From: Cladophialophora immunda
Taxonomy: Eukaryota; Ascomycota; Eurotiomycetes; Chaetothyriales; Herpotrichiellaceae
Assembly: GCF_000835495.1 (NCBI RefSeq)
Contig: NW_015622543.1
Location: forward strand, 1,348,239-1,412,238
Length of the DNA stretch: 64,000 nt
Direction: 5' to 3'
Of this stretch, positions 55,379-64,000 are shown in pieces. The stretch's first letter is position 1; each line of letters begins with the position of its first letter. The notes beneath the pieces are model-generated. The model was given only the letters and a program-made list of their open reading frames with translations. It ran no database searches and was not told where the DNA came from. The translations under genes were made by a program, and so were the position numbers.

Positions 55379-57722
55379 ATGGCTACACAGAATGTAGCAA
55401 GCCCAGTCAGGGAGTCAACTGGGTCTGGCACTCCGGGATCTAAACGAAAGCAGAGCGACACAGGCATCAACTCTAGCAAGAAGCCGAAATCTCATAGCCG
55501 CGAAAACCGATGCACAACAAGGTTCTCTCCAGCAAGCGTCACTCACATCATCGAAATCCAAGGGCCGCAAAAAGACCATTTACAATGTTCTCGTTTCGCT
55601 CGATCCTGGCACAGAGTTCTGCAAGGCGGCCATCTGCGTCCTTGAAAACACGGAATCTCCAGAGAAAATCGATCTGAAGAGACTGGAGAAGGTGAAATTC
55701 CCTGACGGCAACTACATCGCCCGTTCCCAAGTCGCATTCAAGAACATGGCCCGCAACAGGCAGCCAATTCGCATACCACTTTTCGGCCATGAGGTTGACA
55801 AGGCCCTCGAGAACAACGAGATCGAGGCTCACGAAGTCATTCGATACCTCAAACCCATGATCTATAAAGGTCAAATGGCGGCACAGAGGAAGCCTGAAGA
55901 TGAGATTTCACAGTTGCAAGGGCTTATGGAGAATTTGCATTTCAAGATGAAACAAAATTTGAGTGCTGTTGGCGAATTCGGTACCAGCCATCAACTTGAC
56001 GAATCCTCGGAGGAACGAAAAGGCTTGCAGAGCGCCATGGCCTCCCTGGAGGTGTTTGCCCAGCTTCTACGATGGCTTCTTCAATGCGCCATTAAATGGG
56101 CGATTGACAATCATCCCGAACTCGAGTGGCCCAGTCTCGAGCGGCCTTCAGACCTGGATAGGCTCCTCGCAAAGGCCCGAAACATTCACATCGCGGTCGC
56201 GATTCCAGCAGACTGCTCAACCATTCATAAGCAACACATTCTCGCAGCTGCCAAGAGTGCTGGTATACGGGAACCTTGGCCCTACTTGGTTTCTGAGCCT
56301 GCAGCAGCGCTCGAATACTATTTGGCAACTCTCAGACACAAAAAGCTGTCGCCACAGAATTCCTATATGCTCGTCGATATAGGTGGAGGTTCCGCTGATA
56401 TGCAGGTTTGGTCAATCGAAAGTAAGTCTCCGTCGAAAGTCACCGAAATGCTTCCAGCAGTCACAGAATGGGTAGGCGGTTCCGAAGTCAACAGAGATGC
56501 TGTGGCATGTGTGATGCGAGCCATCCCAGACCTCGGTCAGGTGTTGCGTGAAATTCGAGAAACACGTATTTCCGAGGCGAGATTGCAAGTTCAGAGCTTC
56601 AGAGGAAGAGTAGGGGCTCCTGGTCCGGAATCTGTCAAAAAGATTGAGAGACGTGGATTGACAAGAACTATGCTCAAAGAGGAGATTGCCGAAGCGTTCG
56701 AGCAGGAAAAGAGGCATCCTGCCAACACCAGCGCCCGCCTCCTAACGGTCAAAGGTGTTCCCTTCATCCGCGCCAGCATGTTCTGTGGCGGGTTCGGCAT
56801 TCGGCTTAAGGAGGAGAACATGAAGAAAGTCTACAAACGGTCCCTGGATGCTATCATTTTGACCATAACTCGCACTCTGCACCATCTTGCTGATGCGAAA
56901 AAGAGGGCTGGAAAGCAAGCACTACCTGTGGATGAAATCCTTGTTTGTGGCGGTGCCAGTTCCAATCTTCATGTTCAGGCAGAGATTCGCAAAGCCGTGA
57001 ACGATTCGACGGACCATCTTGGTTCGAAACCATTCCCGGTCTATGTCAATTTCTTGGTGGCTCCCGGAGATCAGTACAATGTACACTTTGTGGCCCTGGG
57101 TGGCCTGTTGCTGCTTGCGAATCATTCCGCCCCTCGAACAAGGATGATGCAACGTGAATACTTCACTTGGGCTTTTCAAGACAACGACCATATGGAGCCG
57201 AGGCCTACACGAGATCTTCAGTCAAATGTGCAAAATGAACAAGTGGCCAATTTCTTCAACCGGGATGGGCAACCACTCGACTCGAACCAGAGCATTTTGC
57301 TCCGAGGCCAGAGCCACTTGCGCCTCGACCAAGTCGTCACAAACCAAGCGGGCAAGCAAGGTTGGTTTCTGGAGAATATGATCTGCTGGCAAAAGCCCGA
57401 TACTCCTAAAATCACAGAAGGGACAAGATTTTCAGAAGCAAGGGGCCGTTTCGAGTCCTTCCCACCTGTGATCTTTCTCTCCAAAGACGATGTCTCGGCC
57501 ATGCCTCTCGAGAGGATGAGGAACAGAATCTTGTATTACCAGTGCCAATACGTGGTCAAGTGGAGGCTCAGAGGCACTCACGTACGCATTGTAACAGAAA
57601 TTTCTCGGTCTAGGCTCCTGGATGAAGACGGAGATCCCGGCAATGATGCATTTCGGTTTGATCAGGACCTGCACGCAGAAGCTCTGCTCTATCCCGTCGG
57701 CACTGCCACCAAGCGTGCTTAA
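55379..57722 (+). CDS. Hsp70-like actin-fold ATPase (HSPA12-type), 5' exon uncertain
   Basis: Fungal Hsp70-like protein: an ATPase with the actin/Hsp70 fold but without a standard peptide-binding domain. The main frame is open from about 55536 to 57722. It contains LVSLDPGTEFCKAAICVLEN (phosphate-1-like loop, with DPGTEF in place of the classic DxGTT), IHIAVAIPADCSTIHKQH, YLVSEPAAALEYYLA, LVDIGGGSADMQVWSI (phosphate-2 loop) and EILVCGGASSNLHVQ (adenosine motif). After about residue 470 comes a domain of no recognised family, ending FRFDQDLHAEALLYPVG. The N-terminus lies in another frame, starting MATQNVASPVREST at 55379 with basic KRKQ/KKPKS stretches. A short intron of length 3n+1 must join them; 55387-55456 is one frame-compatible choice, not certain. 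Substrate unknown. Confidence 0.8.
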
Positions 57723-58400
57723 GGGGCCAGTCATCAAAGAAATCGATGACATCGAGACCGAGCAGAAGGTATGACTGTGGCTGACCTGGGGCATATTTGG
57801 AACGTTGGGTGGAAAAGAAAAAGGGGGCCTTTCAACCCTGCAAAACAACCGGTGAGAACGCTAAGTCGCAAAGGCATGCACGAAACCTTGTCGGAAAAAT
57901 TAATTGGCGTCTTCAGGCAACGTATGTTGAGGAAGTCGGCCTCAAAATGGGACCACGGCTGTGATCGTTCATGGGAATCATCTGCGGCACGAGACGAAGA
58001 GAACTCTTCGTCAACTATCGGAACAGCTATTGGCAAAGGGTATCTTGTTTTTGTGTGGGATCTTGTCGCAAGGGGTCCTCTCTTCTTGCTGGATATGTCA
58101 TGCGAGCCTGACAAGGTCTGTTTGGGTGGGTATTCGGGGACGAACACAGTCGATGCGGCACTCAACTAGCTGGATGCTTAGATTTTCGAGTGACCGGCTA
58201 TCGATCATTGAGTACATTGTGAAGCCCAGAGGGATAGATGATATTCGAGGGAAAGCGATCAGAGACCTGTGCCTTATGGATACATAGATGGCTCGAATCC
58301 CTCAATACTAAATAGCCTAGTGCTGTGGCTCCCACTTCCATCTCTCGCATTGACACCAATCAAAATAAAAACCGTCCAAACTCCCCTTCTCTGTTGACGT
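57723..58400. other. Intergenic, convergent 3' ends
   Basis: 678 bp between the Hsp70-like gene and the minus-strand Clr5-domain gene. Overlapping frames of 100-140 codons show no domain. Nothing else seen. Confidence 0.5.
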
Positions 58401-59908
58401 TCAAGAATACGGGCGACAAAAGGCCCAGAGCGCCCAGCTACTATTGCCCTGTTGCGCCTCCGCCTGGCCTCCCTGCCGGTCGCCACGGAGCTTGGCCATG
58501 GCCTCCACGCGACAACGGATCGACGCGATGTTTGCCGTGTTTTGCACCTGGATCGCCTTCTCGAGGGCCCGCTGGTAGTAGTGGGAGCTCTGGGCGCGGT
58601 CCTGTCGGGCGTCATGCATGTACCCCATGTCGGAGAACGTCTGCTGCAGGAACCGGGCCCTGTCGTCGGCGAGCTCGAAGCCGTCGCACAGCTTGAGGGT
58701 CTCGAGGAGGACGGGCTCGGCGGCGTCGATGTTGCCGTGTTGGAGGTGCTGCCTCGCAATCATCTGCAGGGACGTGATGTGCACGCCGCGGGGCACGTTG
58801 GGGTCGTGGGCAAGCCTCTGGGCGATGCGGAGCGCGTCGTGGAATTCTCGCCGCTGGTAGTTGAGAGAGCAGATCTCGTCCTGGATCCAGGCCCACTCCT
58901 CGACGTCCAGGCCGCTGGCAGGGCCAAACTTGTCGGAAGAAAGGCGGAGAATGGACGCCACTCGGCCGGCGTTGGTGTCGATCTCCCCCTGCGTCCACAT
59001 CTTGAGCAAGGGCTTCAAGACATGGCCCTCGGTCAGAGTGCGGCCGGCTAGGGCTTGAAGGAAGTGAACTATCTGGCGCCGGACATCCGGGAATCGGCCC
59101 CAAAGCGGATACGAGTACAGGCGAAGGAGTCGCAGGAATATCCAGTAGGGAGACTTCTGGATACAATGCGACGCAAGACTGCAGGCCAGGTTAATTTCCT
59201 TGAACGCCTCGACTGTATTATTCGTCAATAGCAGGGGGATGGCGTTGTAGAAACACTTGTTGAACACGCGCGAAACGCCATCACCACTTTGGGGGTCAAA
59301 GGACGGGGGCTCCTGTCGTTGCTGTCGATTCGCGAAGCCTAAGGGACTCCAGAACGAAACGTTCCAATCTAGATACGACTTGGTCAAGAACAGAATGCGT
59401 TCGTCAACGTCTACGGTCGACCGAAAGGCGTTCGGGTGTAGGTCCAGGTGAATCTTCTCGCCTATCGGTGGCACTCCGGTTGCTCGCCGTGTTCGCTTTC
59501 GCCCCTGAGGTCTGCTGAATCGTTTGATTCGGTCCCATTTGACGGGTTTCCCACGCAGTTGAACCGGAGGTGTGGCTTCGTCCGTGCATGTAGATCGCGC
59601 CATCAAGCCCACGACCGCCTCCTTCTCGGCGGCTTTGTAATTCTTGAAGGCCCCCCACAGCGCAATCCGTCTCTTGAAAGCCTTTTCCCTGCATGGATGA
59701 GCCAGATCAGCCAAGACCCAAAGACGCTGATCACACAAGTAACCCACGTTGCATGGAAATTATATTGATCAGCGAGTATCTGCTGGATCTCGGAGAGCTT
59801 CTTTCCCTGGTGCACGTAGAGTTCGATGAATACGCCTTTGATGGAAGTCCATTCATCTTGAGAAGGACCCTCCACCACTGTCACTCCGGCAGGCTTGTGG
59901 TCTGTCAT
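58401..59908 (-). CDS. Clr5-domain protein with TPR-like C-terminus
   Basis: The Clr5 domain (named for a fungal regulator) marks a large family of Pezizomycotina proteins, many suspected to bind DNA. Exons 59748-59908 and 58401-59688 on the minus strand (intron 59 bp, GTGGGT...ATGCAG) give 482 aa starting MTDHKPAGVT. The junction rebuilds the domain: WTSIKGVFIELYVHQGKKLS, QQILADQYNFHAT then EKAFKRRIALWGAFKNYKA, which is complete at about residues 20-73. Then a basic stretch (RPQGRKRTRRA, about 110-120), a helical middle, and TPR-like repeats at about 330-460 (HITSLQMIARQHLQHGNIDA, SHYYQRALEKAIQV). No zinc cluster. The last residues are Q/G-rich. Confidence 0.85.
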
Positions 59909-60351
59909 TTGGAGGCGCTTCGGAGCAGGAAGCACTAGGTAACAGGCCCAGGTGAGGCATCTCTTCAACCATGATCCTGCCTGCCCAGGCTTCAAGGGTA
60001 ACGATCGTGATCTTTCTGCGAAAACGATCGAATTTGGTGTGCAAGAGAAACGCCAAAAACTCGTAAGCAAAACGACGTAGTTTTAGGAAGGCGCTAGCGC
60101 ACCGACTGGAGCGCCGCTTTAGATCCAAGCTAGTCCTGGTTTGGGAATACAAAAGTCTCCTGCATATGCGGAGCTCGCAGCCTTGCGGCAAGCTACCCCA
60201 AAATTGTTTACTCCCTGCTCCTGACAAACCGATAAGGCGAACAGTACTCGCCCAACAATATTACTAGAGATACTACACCCGAGGTAGCCCATGCATAAAG
60301 CCCTTTGTGGACACTCTGCAGGACTACGGTCGCTCCCAGAAATCCTGTTGA
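59909..60351. other. Intergenic region upstream of the Clr5 gene
   Basis: 443 bp between two minus-strand genes; no gene-like frame in the part outside the upstream extension of the Clr5 frame. Confidence 0.45.
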
Positions 60352-61668
60352 TTAGATCACCCTCGAGAGTGACGAACGAATTAAATGGTCGATCCGCGAA
60401 TCTGGTAAATCCCGGTGCTCAAAGACGTTCAGAACCGCTTTGACATCCTCGGAGTCCACGAGCCCCAACCTGTCTGCTTGCATCTTGAATTCCTCCTTGA
60501 ACCAGTCGTCGCTTGACATCGTCCCCACGAACAATATCCACAGGCGCATATTTGGCGGGTCGTTAGATATTGTGGTAAGCAATTCTTTGAGTTTCGGAAG
60601 GATCACCTTTCCTGCATCAAAACAAGTGATTCCGAAAAGCGGGATCCGCTCCATATTGGCCTCGAGACGAAGCCGGTAGAGAGCTGCCAGCGCCGCGCAT
60701 TGCTCGATGTTGTCAGAGCTTGTATTGTACCGTTCCAGAATTGCCCTCATTATGTGAAGGAACTTGATGATGACAGCTTGTTGACCGGCCTGGAGTGTCT
60801 CGGACGCTTTCAGTATATCCAAGGCCACGAGAGCATTTCTCATATCGAGCAGAAGTCGTCGCTGAGGACATTGAATGTTGTTTGCGGCGTCAGCCTCAGG
60901 CCATTCAGGCCATAGAAAGCCTGCACAATCAGCCTCAAGGATTTCCCATGCGTTGTTGTCCATCATGAATAGCGGGTTTTCCAGTGTCAAGCTAGCACGT
61001 TGGATATCCGAGTGGAGAATGCAGATGAGGTCTGCAGCGCTGAGTTCATAGCGGTTGTTGATAACCTCTAGCTGGCCCAAGTGGACAGCCACAGCTTCGA
61101 GGTTGCGGCACCATGTCTCTGCATATAGAAGAGACATGACTGCCAGGGGGAGACGAGAGAAATCTGTCTGAGAAAGGTTTGTGCGGAGTTGCTGCATTGC
61201 CTTCGCCTTCAGTTTAAGAACAACATTGAAGGCCTCTTGATCGGGATTGCATCGCGCCTTGATGGCTGCAATACGGGCCAAAAAGCCGTATGCGGCCAAT
61301 TCATCTTGAAGATATGCCGCAGATGGGTGAAGAGGGATCTTTGAGCTTCCAAATGCCGGGGAGAGATGTATCCGGTCGAATTGCAGCAACTCGTCGATCT
61401 GAGAGGTATGGGGGATGGCTAGACTGTCAAAGGGATCGTAGGAACCAGCAAAATAGGTTTCGAGCTGAGGGCTCTGCTTCCCTTGGTCTTGGAATGTATG
61501 GTACAAGGTGAGAGCCGAGGCCCGTAGGTTCCACGTCCGCTGGAGTCGTTTCCATTTTCGGTGGGCAGCCACATGCCGAAACACCTGGCTCTTCTGTGAT
61601 GACAGGCTTTTGCGATCTGCTTGGCTGTCGTGGTGTATCCAAGAGTGAATTGTGGTTGTCGTAGCCAT
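60352..61668 (-). CDS. Fungal transcription-factor-like protein lacking a DNA-binding domain
   Basis: Intronless, 438 aa. Residues about 25-45 (SSQKSQVFRHVAAHRKWKRL) match the short basic element 'S...V..HV....R.K...' seen at the start of many Pezizomycotina proteins that carry only the C-terminal fungal_trans_2/DUF3468-like helical domain. Supporting blocks: SPQLETYFAGSYDPFDSLAI, LLQFDRIHL (the tail of the N-terminal linker), KAMQQLRTNLSQTDF, PLAVMSLLYAETWCRNLEAVAVHLGQLEVI and CAALAALYRLRLEA. No Cys6 cluster, bZIP or Myb motif is present in the frame or the upstream 300 bp that I could find. It may be a regulator that acts through partners or an inactive derivative. Same strand as the Clr5 gene. 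Confidence 0.7.
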   Translation of the reverse strand: MATTTTIHSWIHHDSQADRKSLSSQKSQVFRHVAAHRKWKRLQRTWNLRASALTLYHTFQDQGKQSPQLETYFAGSYDPFDSLAIPHTSQIDELLQFDRIHLSPAFGSSKIPLHPSAAYLQDELAAYGFLARIAAIKARCNPDQEAFNVVLKLKAKAMQQLRTNLSQTDFSRLPLAVMSLLYAETWCRNLEAVAVHLGQLEVINNRYELSAADLICILHSDIQRASLTLENPLFMMDNNAWEILEADCAGFLWPEWPEADAANNIQCPQRRLLLDMRNALVALDILKASETLQAGQQAVIIKFLHIMRAILERYNTSSDNIEQCAALAALYRLRLEANMERIPLFGITCFDAGKVILPKLKELLTTISNDPPNMRLWILFVGTMSSDDWFKEEFKMQADRLGLVDSEDVKAVLNVFEHRDLPDSRIDHLIRSSLSRVI

Positions 61669-64000
61669 CTTCTCTTTTGCGAGTGCCAGTGTCGTGAAAT
61701 CTCGTAGGAGAGAAGATTTGGTCCGTTATTTGTATATTCCTTTCAGACTTCAACCACGGCTCGGCTTCGAGCTGCTTTAGCTGCCCGTGCCTCCGCTGCT
61801 TTACATTCTCTCAGACGATGTCACTTAACTTTGCCTTAGTCATGGTCTTCGAAACGCTGCGGAGGCAGTAACTGCGCCGCAGACGGCCCAACTCACAAAT
61901 TGTGCATTTCGACCCCTGGATATTTCGGCTGAAAGCAACCGACCTTAGATCTCGAGCCATTTGCTTGGCAAGTCTCGGGCGGAGAATTTGATTTGTGCTT
62001 TGCATGAGCCTTGCTATGGCAACCTCGTTTGGCGGCCTCAAAGCAGACCGGATCAATGTCAAGTCATCTCTGACATCCTTGCTCGCTGCAGCTCACCAGA
62101 AGCGCCGTTTAGGTTCTTGGGGGGTTTGAAGGTCTTTTCTGTGGGTTCTCCCTCCGGTCGGGGACTGGGGCGTTGAGCCAGCAGCTGGCTTTGTAGAAGC
62201 CGTCATCCACAAAGTTTCTTCCCCTGGAGCTCCTTTTCCCTTGTCAGACTATGCCGTGTTACAGCGGTTGAATTGTTCAGACTTCAGAAGCTCACTGGCA
62301 GCTAGTTAGACAAACGTTCACATGAATTACCCCGCCCAACACCGGCGAATAGGACGTGTAGAAGCTCTGCCAGCCCATTGGTGGGATCCCCCGGGCACTC
62401 GTATATGCAGGTTGAAGACGCCATGCATTGTGAAAAGCACGAATGCCATGGCTATCAGTCCCAAGGCTCCAGATTTCTCTGCCACAAGACATAATCAAAA
62501 AAGCGCGGCATCTTCGAGGACCTGTTTTTGGCTAGCACAATTAACTCCGCCAATAAAAGAGCGTTTGGTTTGACTTTAACCCTTTACGGAATAAGTTTGA
62601 TTTCGTCTCATTGGCTACATTCCGTCCGTTGTATTCAGAGGACTGTTGTCGACAGTCTTCAAAACAGCGTTCACTTCACAAAGCAATCCTGTTTCGTTAG
62701 TCATTGTTGACAAGATAAGACGTTCTATCCAGCGAAGAGATTGAGTCTCTACAGTGATGTCATCTTCCTGCATGCCGAGAAGCTCAAGAAGTCTCATCGC
62801 CTCTCACCTCCCAAAGCGGTTAGCAGGTGAGAGGGATCGATATCAAGGAAACCTCACTCTTAACAAATATAGGTTTACTTATGTGACAGTACGTCCAGAT
62901 GCGCTAGATTTAATGTATTACACGCTCTGGTTCATAGAAATGGACAGAGTAACCATTCGTATCCTAGTATTTTGGCGCACAGCGTGCGATATCTTCCAGA
63001 AGCCAAAAGCGCGAGATTTTGTAAACATAGTTTGTTTCTCTACAGGTAACGAATTCTCTCCATAGAAAGTCTGTAGATTCATTTTGAAGCTCCTGGAACG
63101 GAGTCGCTAGGAGTTCTCAAGTATAGTCCTGCGTTTCTGATCTTGAACCGGTTGTGCAATGAATCATGTTCATTGCGAGCGCTTGCTGTCTACCTGAATC
63201 GGCACATTCAAGAGTATTGAGGGCGCCACATTGGCTTGCCCGTTTACCGACCGAAGTTAAGCCTACACTATTCTAGATTAGCAGAAAAGCGCCTCTTATT
63301 GTTGCTAGTCGAAGACAGCCGAGCCATTAAAGGTGATGGATGGAGTAGGTTGTGCTTGTATAGGTATTGAAGGCCACATACCAACTGGACTTTAATGAAA
63401 ACCATGAATATATCTCAAATAGATGTCCAATCCTTATCTAGTCAACTCCGCTTGTAGTACAAGGATGATCGTACAGAAGACAGTGTTGGGTGTACTCAAC
63501 GGTTTTTGTGCGACTTGTAAAACACTATCCCAATATATCAACCGTGGAAAGGCGAGATTTTGTGGACTGTACGAGGTTTGTTCTAAGGGAATATGACTTG
63601 GATCTTGTATTTACGAGTATAAGAAGGTCCTCCAGCAGCCGCTGGAGCGTCGTAAATCTGGCGATCAACAACCAGGACGATCCAGCGTTAGTGGGAAAGA
63701 GAAGTCTTCACTAGCGGGTTTCAGGAGGCGCGAATTATCTCAATATAGAGCTTCTGTAGTGCAATTCCAAGAGATTTAACGCATTGCCGGGTTCAAGGAT
63801 GTTGCCGACGTGTTGGTAATTGGGTATTACGAAGGGAGTGACAGAAACCCAAGACGTAGTACCTGAGTAGGTACGGGGCGCCCTCGACCCGTCTGCGAAT
63901 CGCGTACAGTCAAACCCTTGACCAAAAGGATACGATGTCCCCAGCTGATCCCAAGGTCGTGTACAGGGGTGTTGGCTTTAGATCGCCATGCCTGTCATGC
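61669..64000. other. Gene-poor end of the window
   Basis: 2.33 kb to the window edge with no convincing gene. GC content looks lower than in the rest of the window from about 62850. It contains the probable 5S-derived sequence at 63204-63308. The frame at 63490-63714 (74 codons) lacks a domain. Confidence 0.5.
63204..63308 (+). pseudogene. Probable decayed 5S rRNA copy
   Basis: The text follows the order of ascomycete 5S rRNA: ACATTC...TATTGAGGGCG, then GGCTTGCCCG (63233-63242), CCGAAGTTAAGCC (63251-63263) matching the conserved CCGTACTTAAGCC box-A region, TACAC and GATTAGCAG (63276-63284) matching GGTTAGTAG. After that the GTTGGGTGGGTGACCACC segment is missing before a GCGCCTC...TTGTTG tail. 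So it is a diverged, internally deleted copy rather than a working gene. The comparison is from memory of the family and needs an alignment. Confidence 0.4.

Noticed and set aside
63010..63590. Two copies of GCGAGATTTTGT as a possible decayed repeat
   Set aside because: A 12-bp match in a low-GC 3-kb region is expected by chance fairly often, and the flanks do not align.

Overview
This window is nuclear DNA of a filamentous ascomycete (Pezizomycotina). Several things show it: short GT-AG introns (most 47-124 bp) with CTRAY-like branch sites, about one gene per 2.7 kb, a TPP riboswitch in the 5' leader of THI4, Zn2Cys6, Clr5 and orphan fungal transcription-factor genes, a TRI12-type efflux pump, a caleosin and a KDM4-type JmjC demethylase. 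The gene mix would suit a Chaetothyriales-like eurotiomycete, but that is an impression; no rRNA or mitochondrial marker is present. I placed exons by joining reading frames at GT/AG sites so that conserved motifs are restored and the total length divides by three.

Layout. 1-5.8 kb: C-terminal half of the Tra1 pseudokinase (SAGA/NuA4). 6.8-10.3 kb: divergent housekeeping pair, APC/C subunit Cut9/Cdc16 (-) and splicing factor Yju2/Cwf16 (+). 10.7-11.6 kb: short-chain dehydrogenase. 12.4-16.7 kb: two tandem genes of unknown function that appear distantly paralogous (PD-(D/E)XK/DUF7924-like layout). 17.0-24.2 kb: TRI12-type MFS pump (-), Zn2Cys6 regulator (-) and a tannase/feruloyl-esterase-like gene (+) divergent from the regulator, possibly one catabolic or export module. 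24.9-28.1 kb: glutathione S-transferase, then THI4 with its riboswitch. 28.5-30.2 kb: vacuolar-type DHA2 MFS transporter. 30.4-34.1 kb: a 109-aa protein, an Mpv17/PMP22-family membrane protein and a crotonase. 34.8-37.7 kb: ribokinase and caleosin. 37.7-41.6 kb: the largest internal gene-poor gap. 41.6-42.5 kb: secreted CAP/PR-1-like protein. 44.2-46.8 kb: carnitine acetyltransferase (FacC-like). 47.6-52.4 kb: KDM4-type JmjC histone demethylase. 53.0-57.7 kb: divergent pair, a SANT-like N-terminal protein and an Hsp70-like ATPase. 58.4-61.7 kb: Clr5-domain protein and a Zn-cluster-less fungal TF-like protein. 61.7-64.0 kb: no convincing gene, one probable decayed 5S rRNA copy.

How the genes work together. 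Most are unlinked housekeeping or accessory functions. Three chromatin or transcription proteins lie here (Tra1, KDM4-like, SANT-like). Carnitine acetyltransferase and crotonase fit acetyl/acyl-CoA metabolism. The MFS-Zn2Cys6-tannase run is the only stretch that looks like a local functional cluster. The clearest regulatory element is the TPP riboswitch: THI4 makes the thiazole half of thiamine, and its end product TPP would control splicing of its own leader. I found no transposon, CRISPR array, viral element or tRNA I could support. The best candidates for undescribed biology are the tandem unknown pair at 12.4-16.7 kb and the SANT-like/Hsp70-like divergent pair at 53-57.7 kb.
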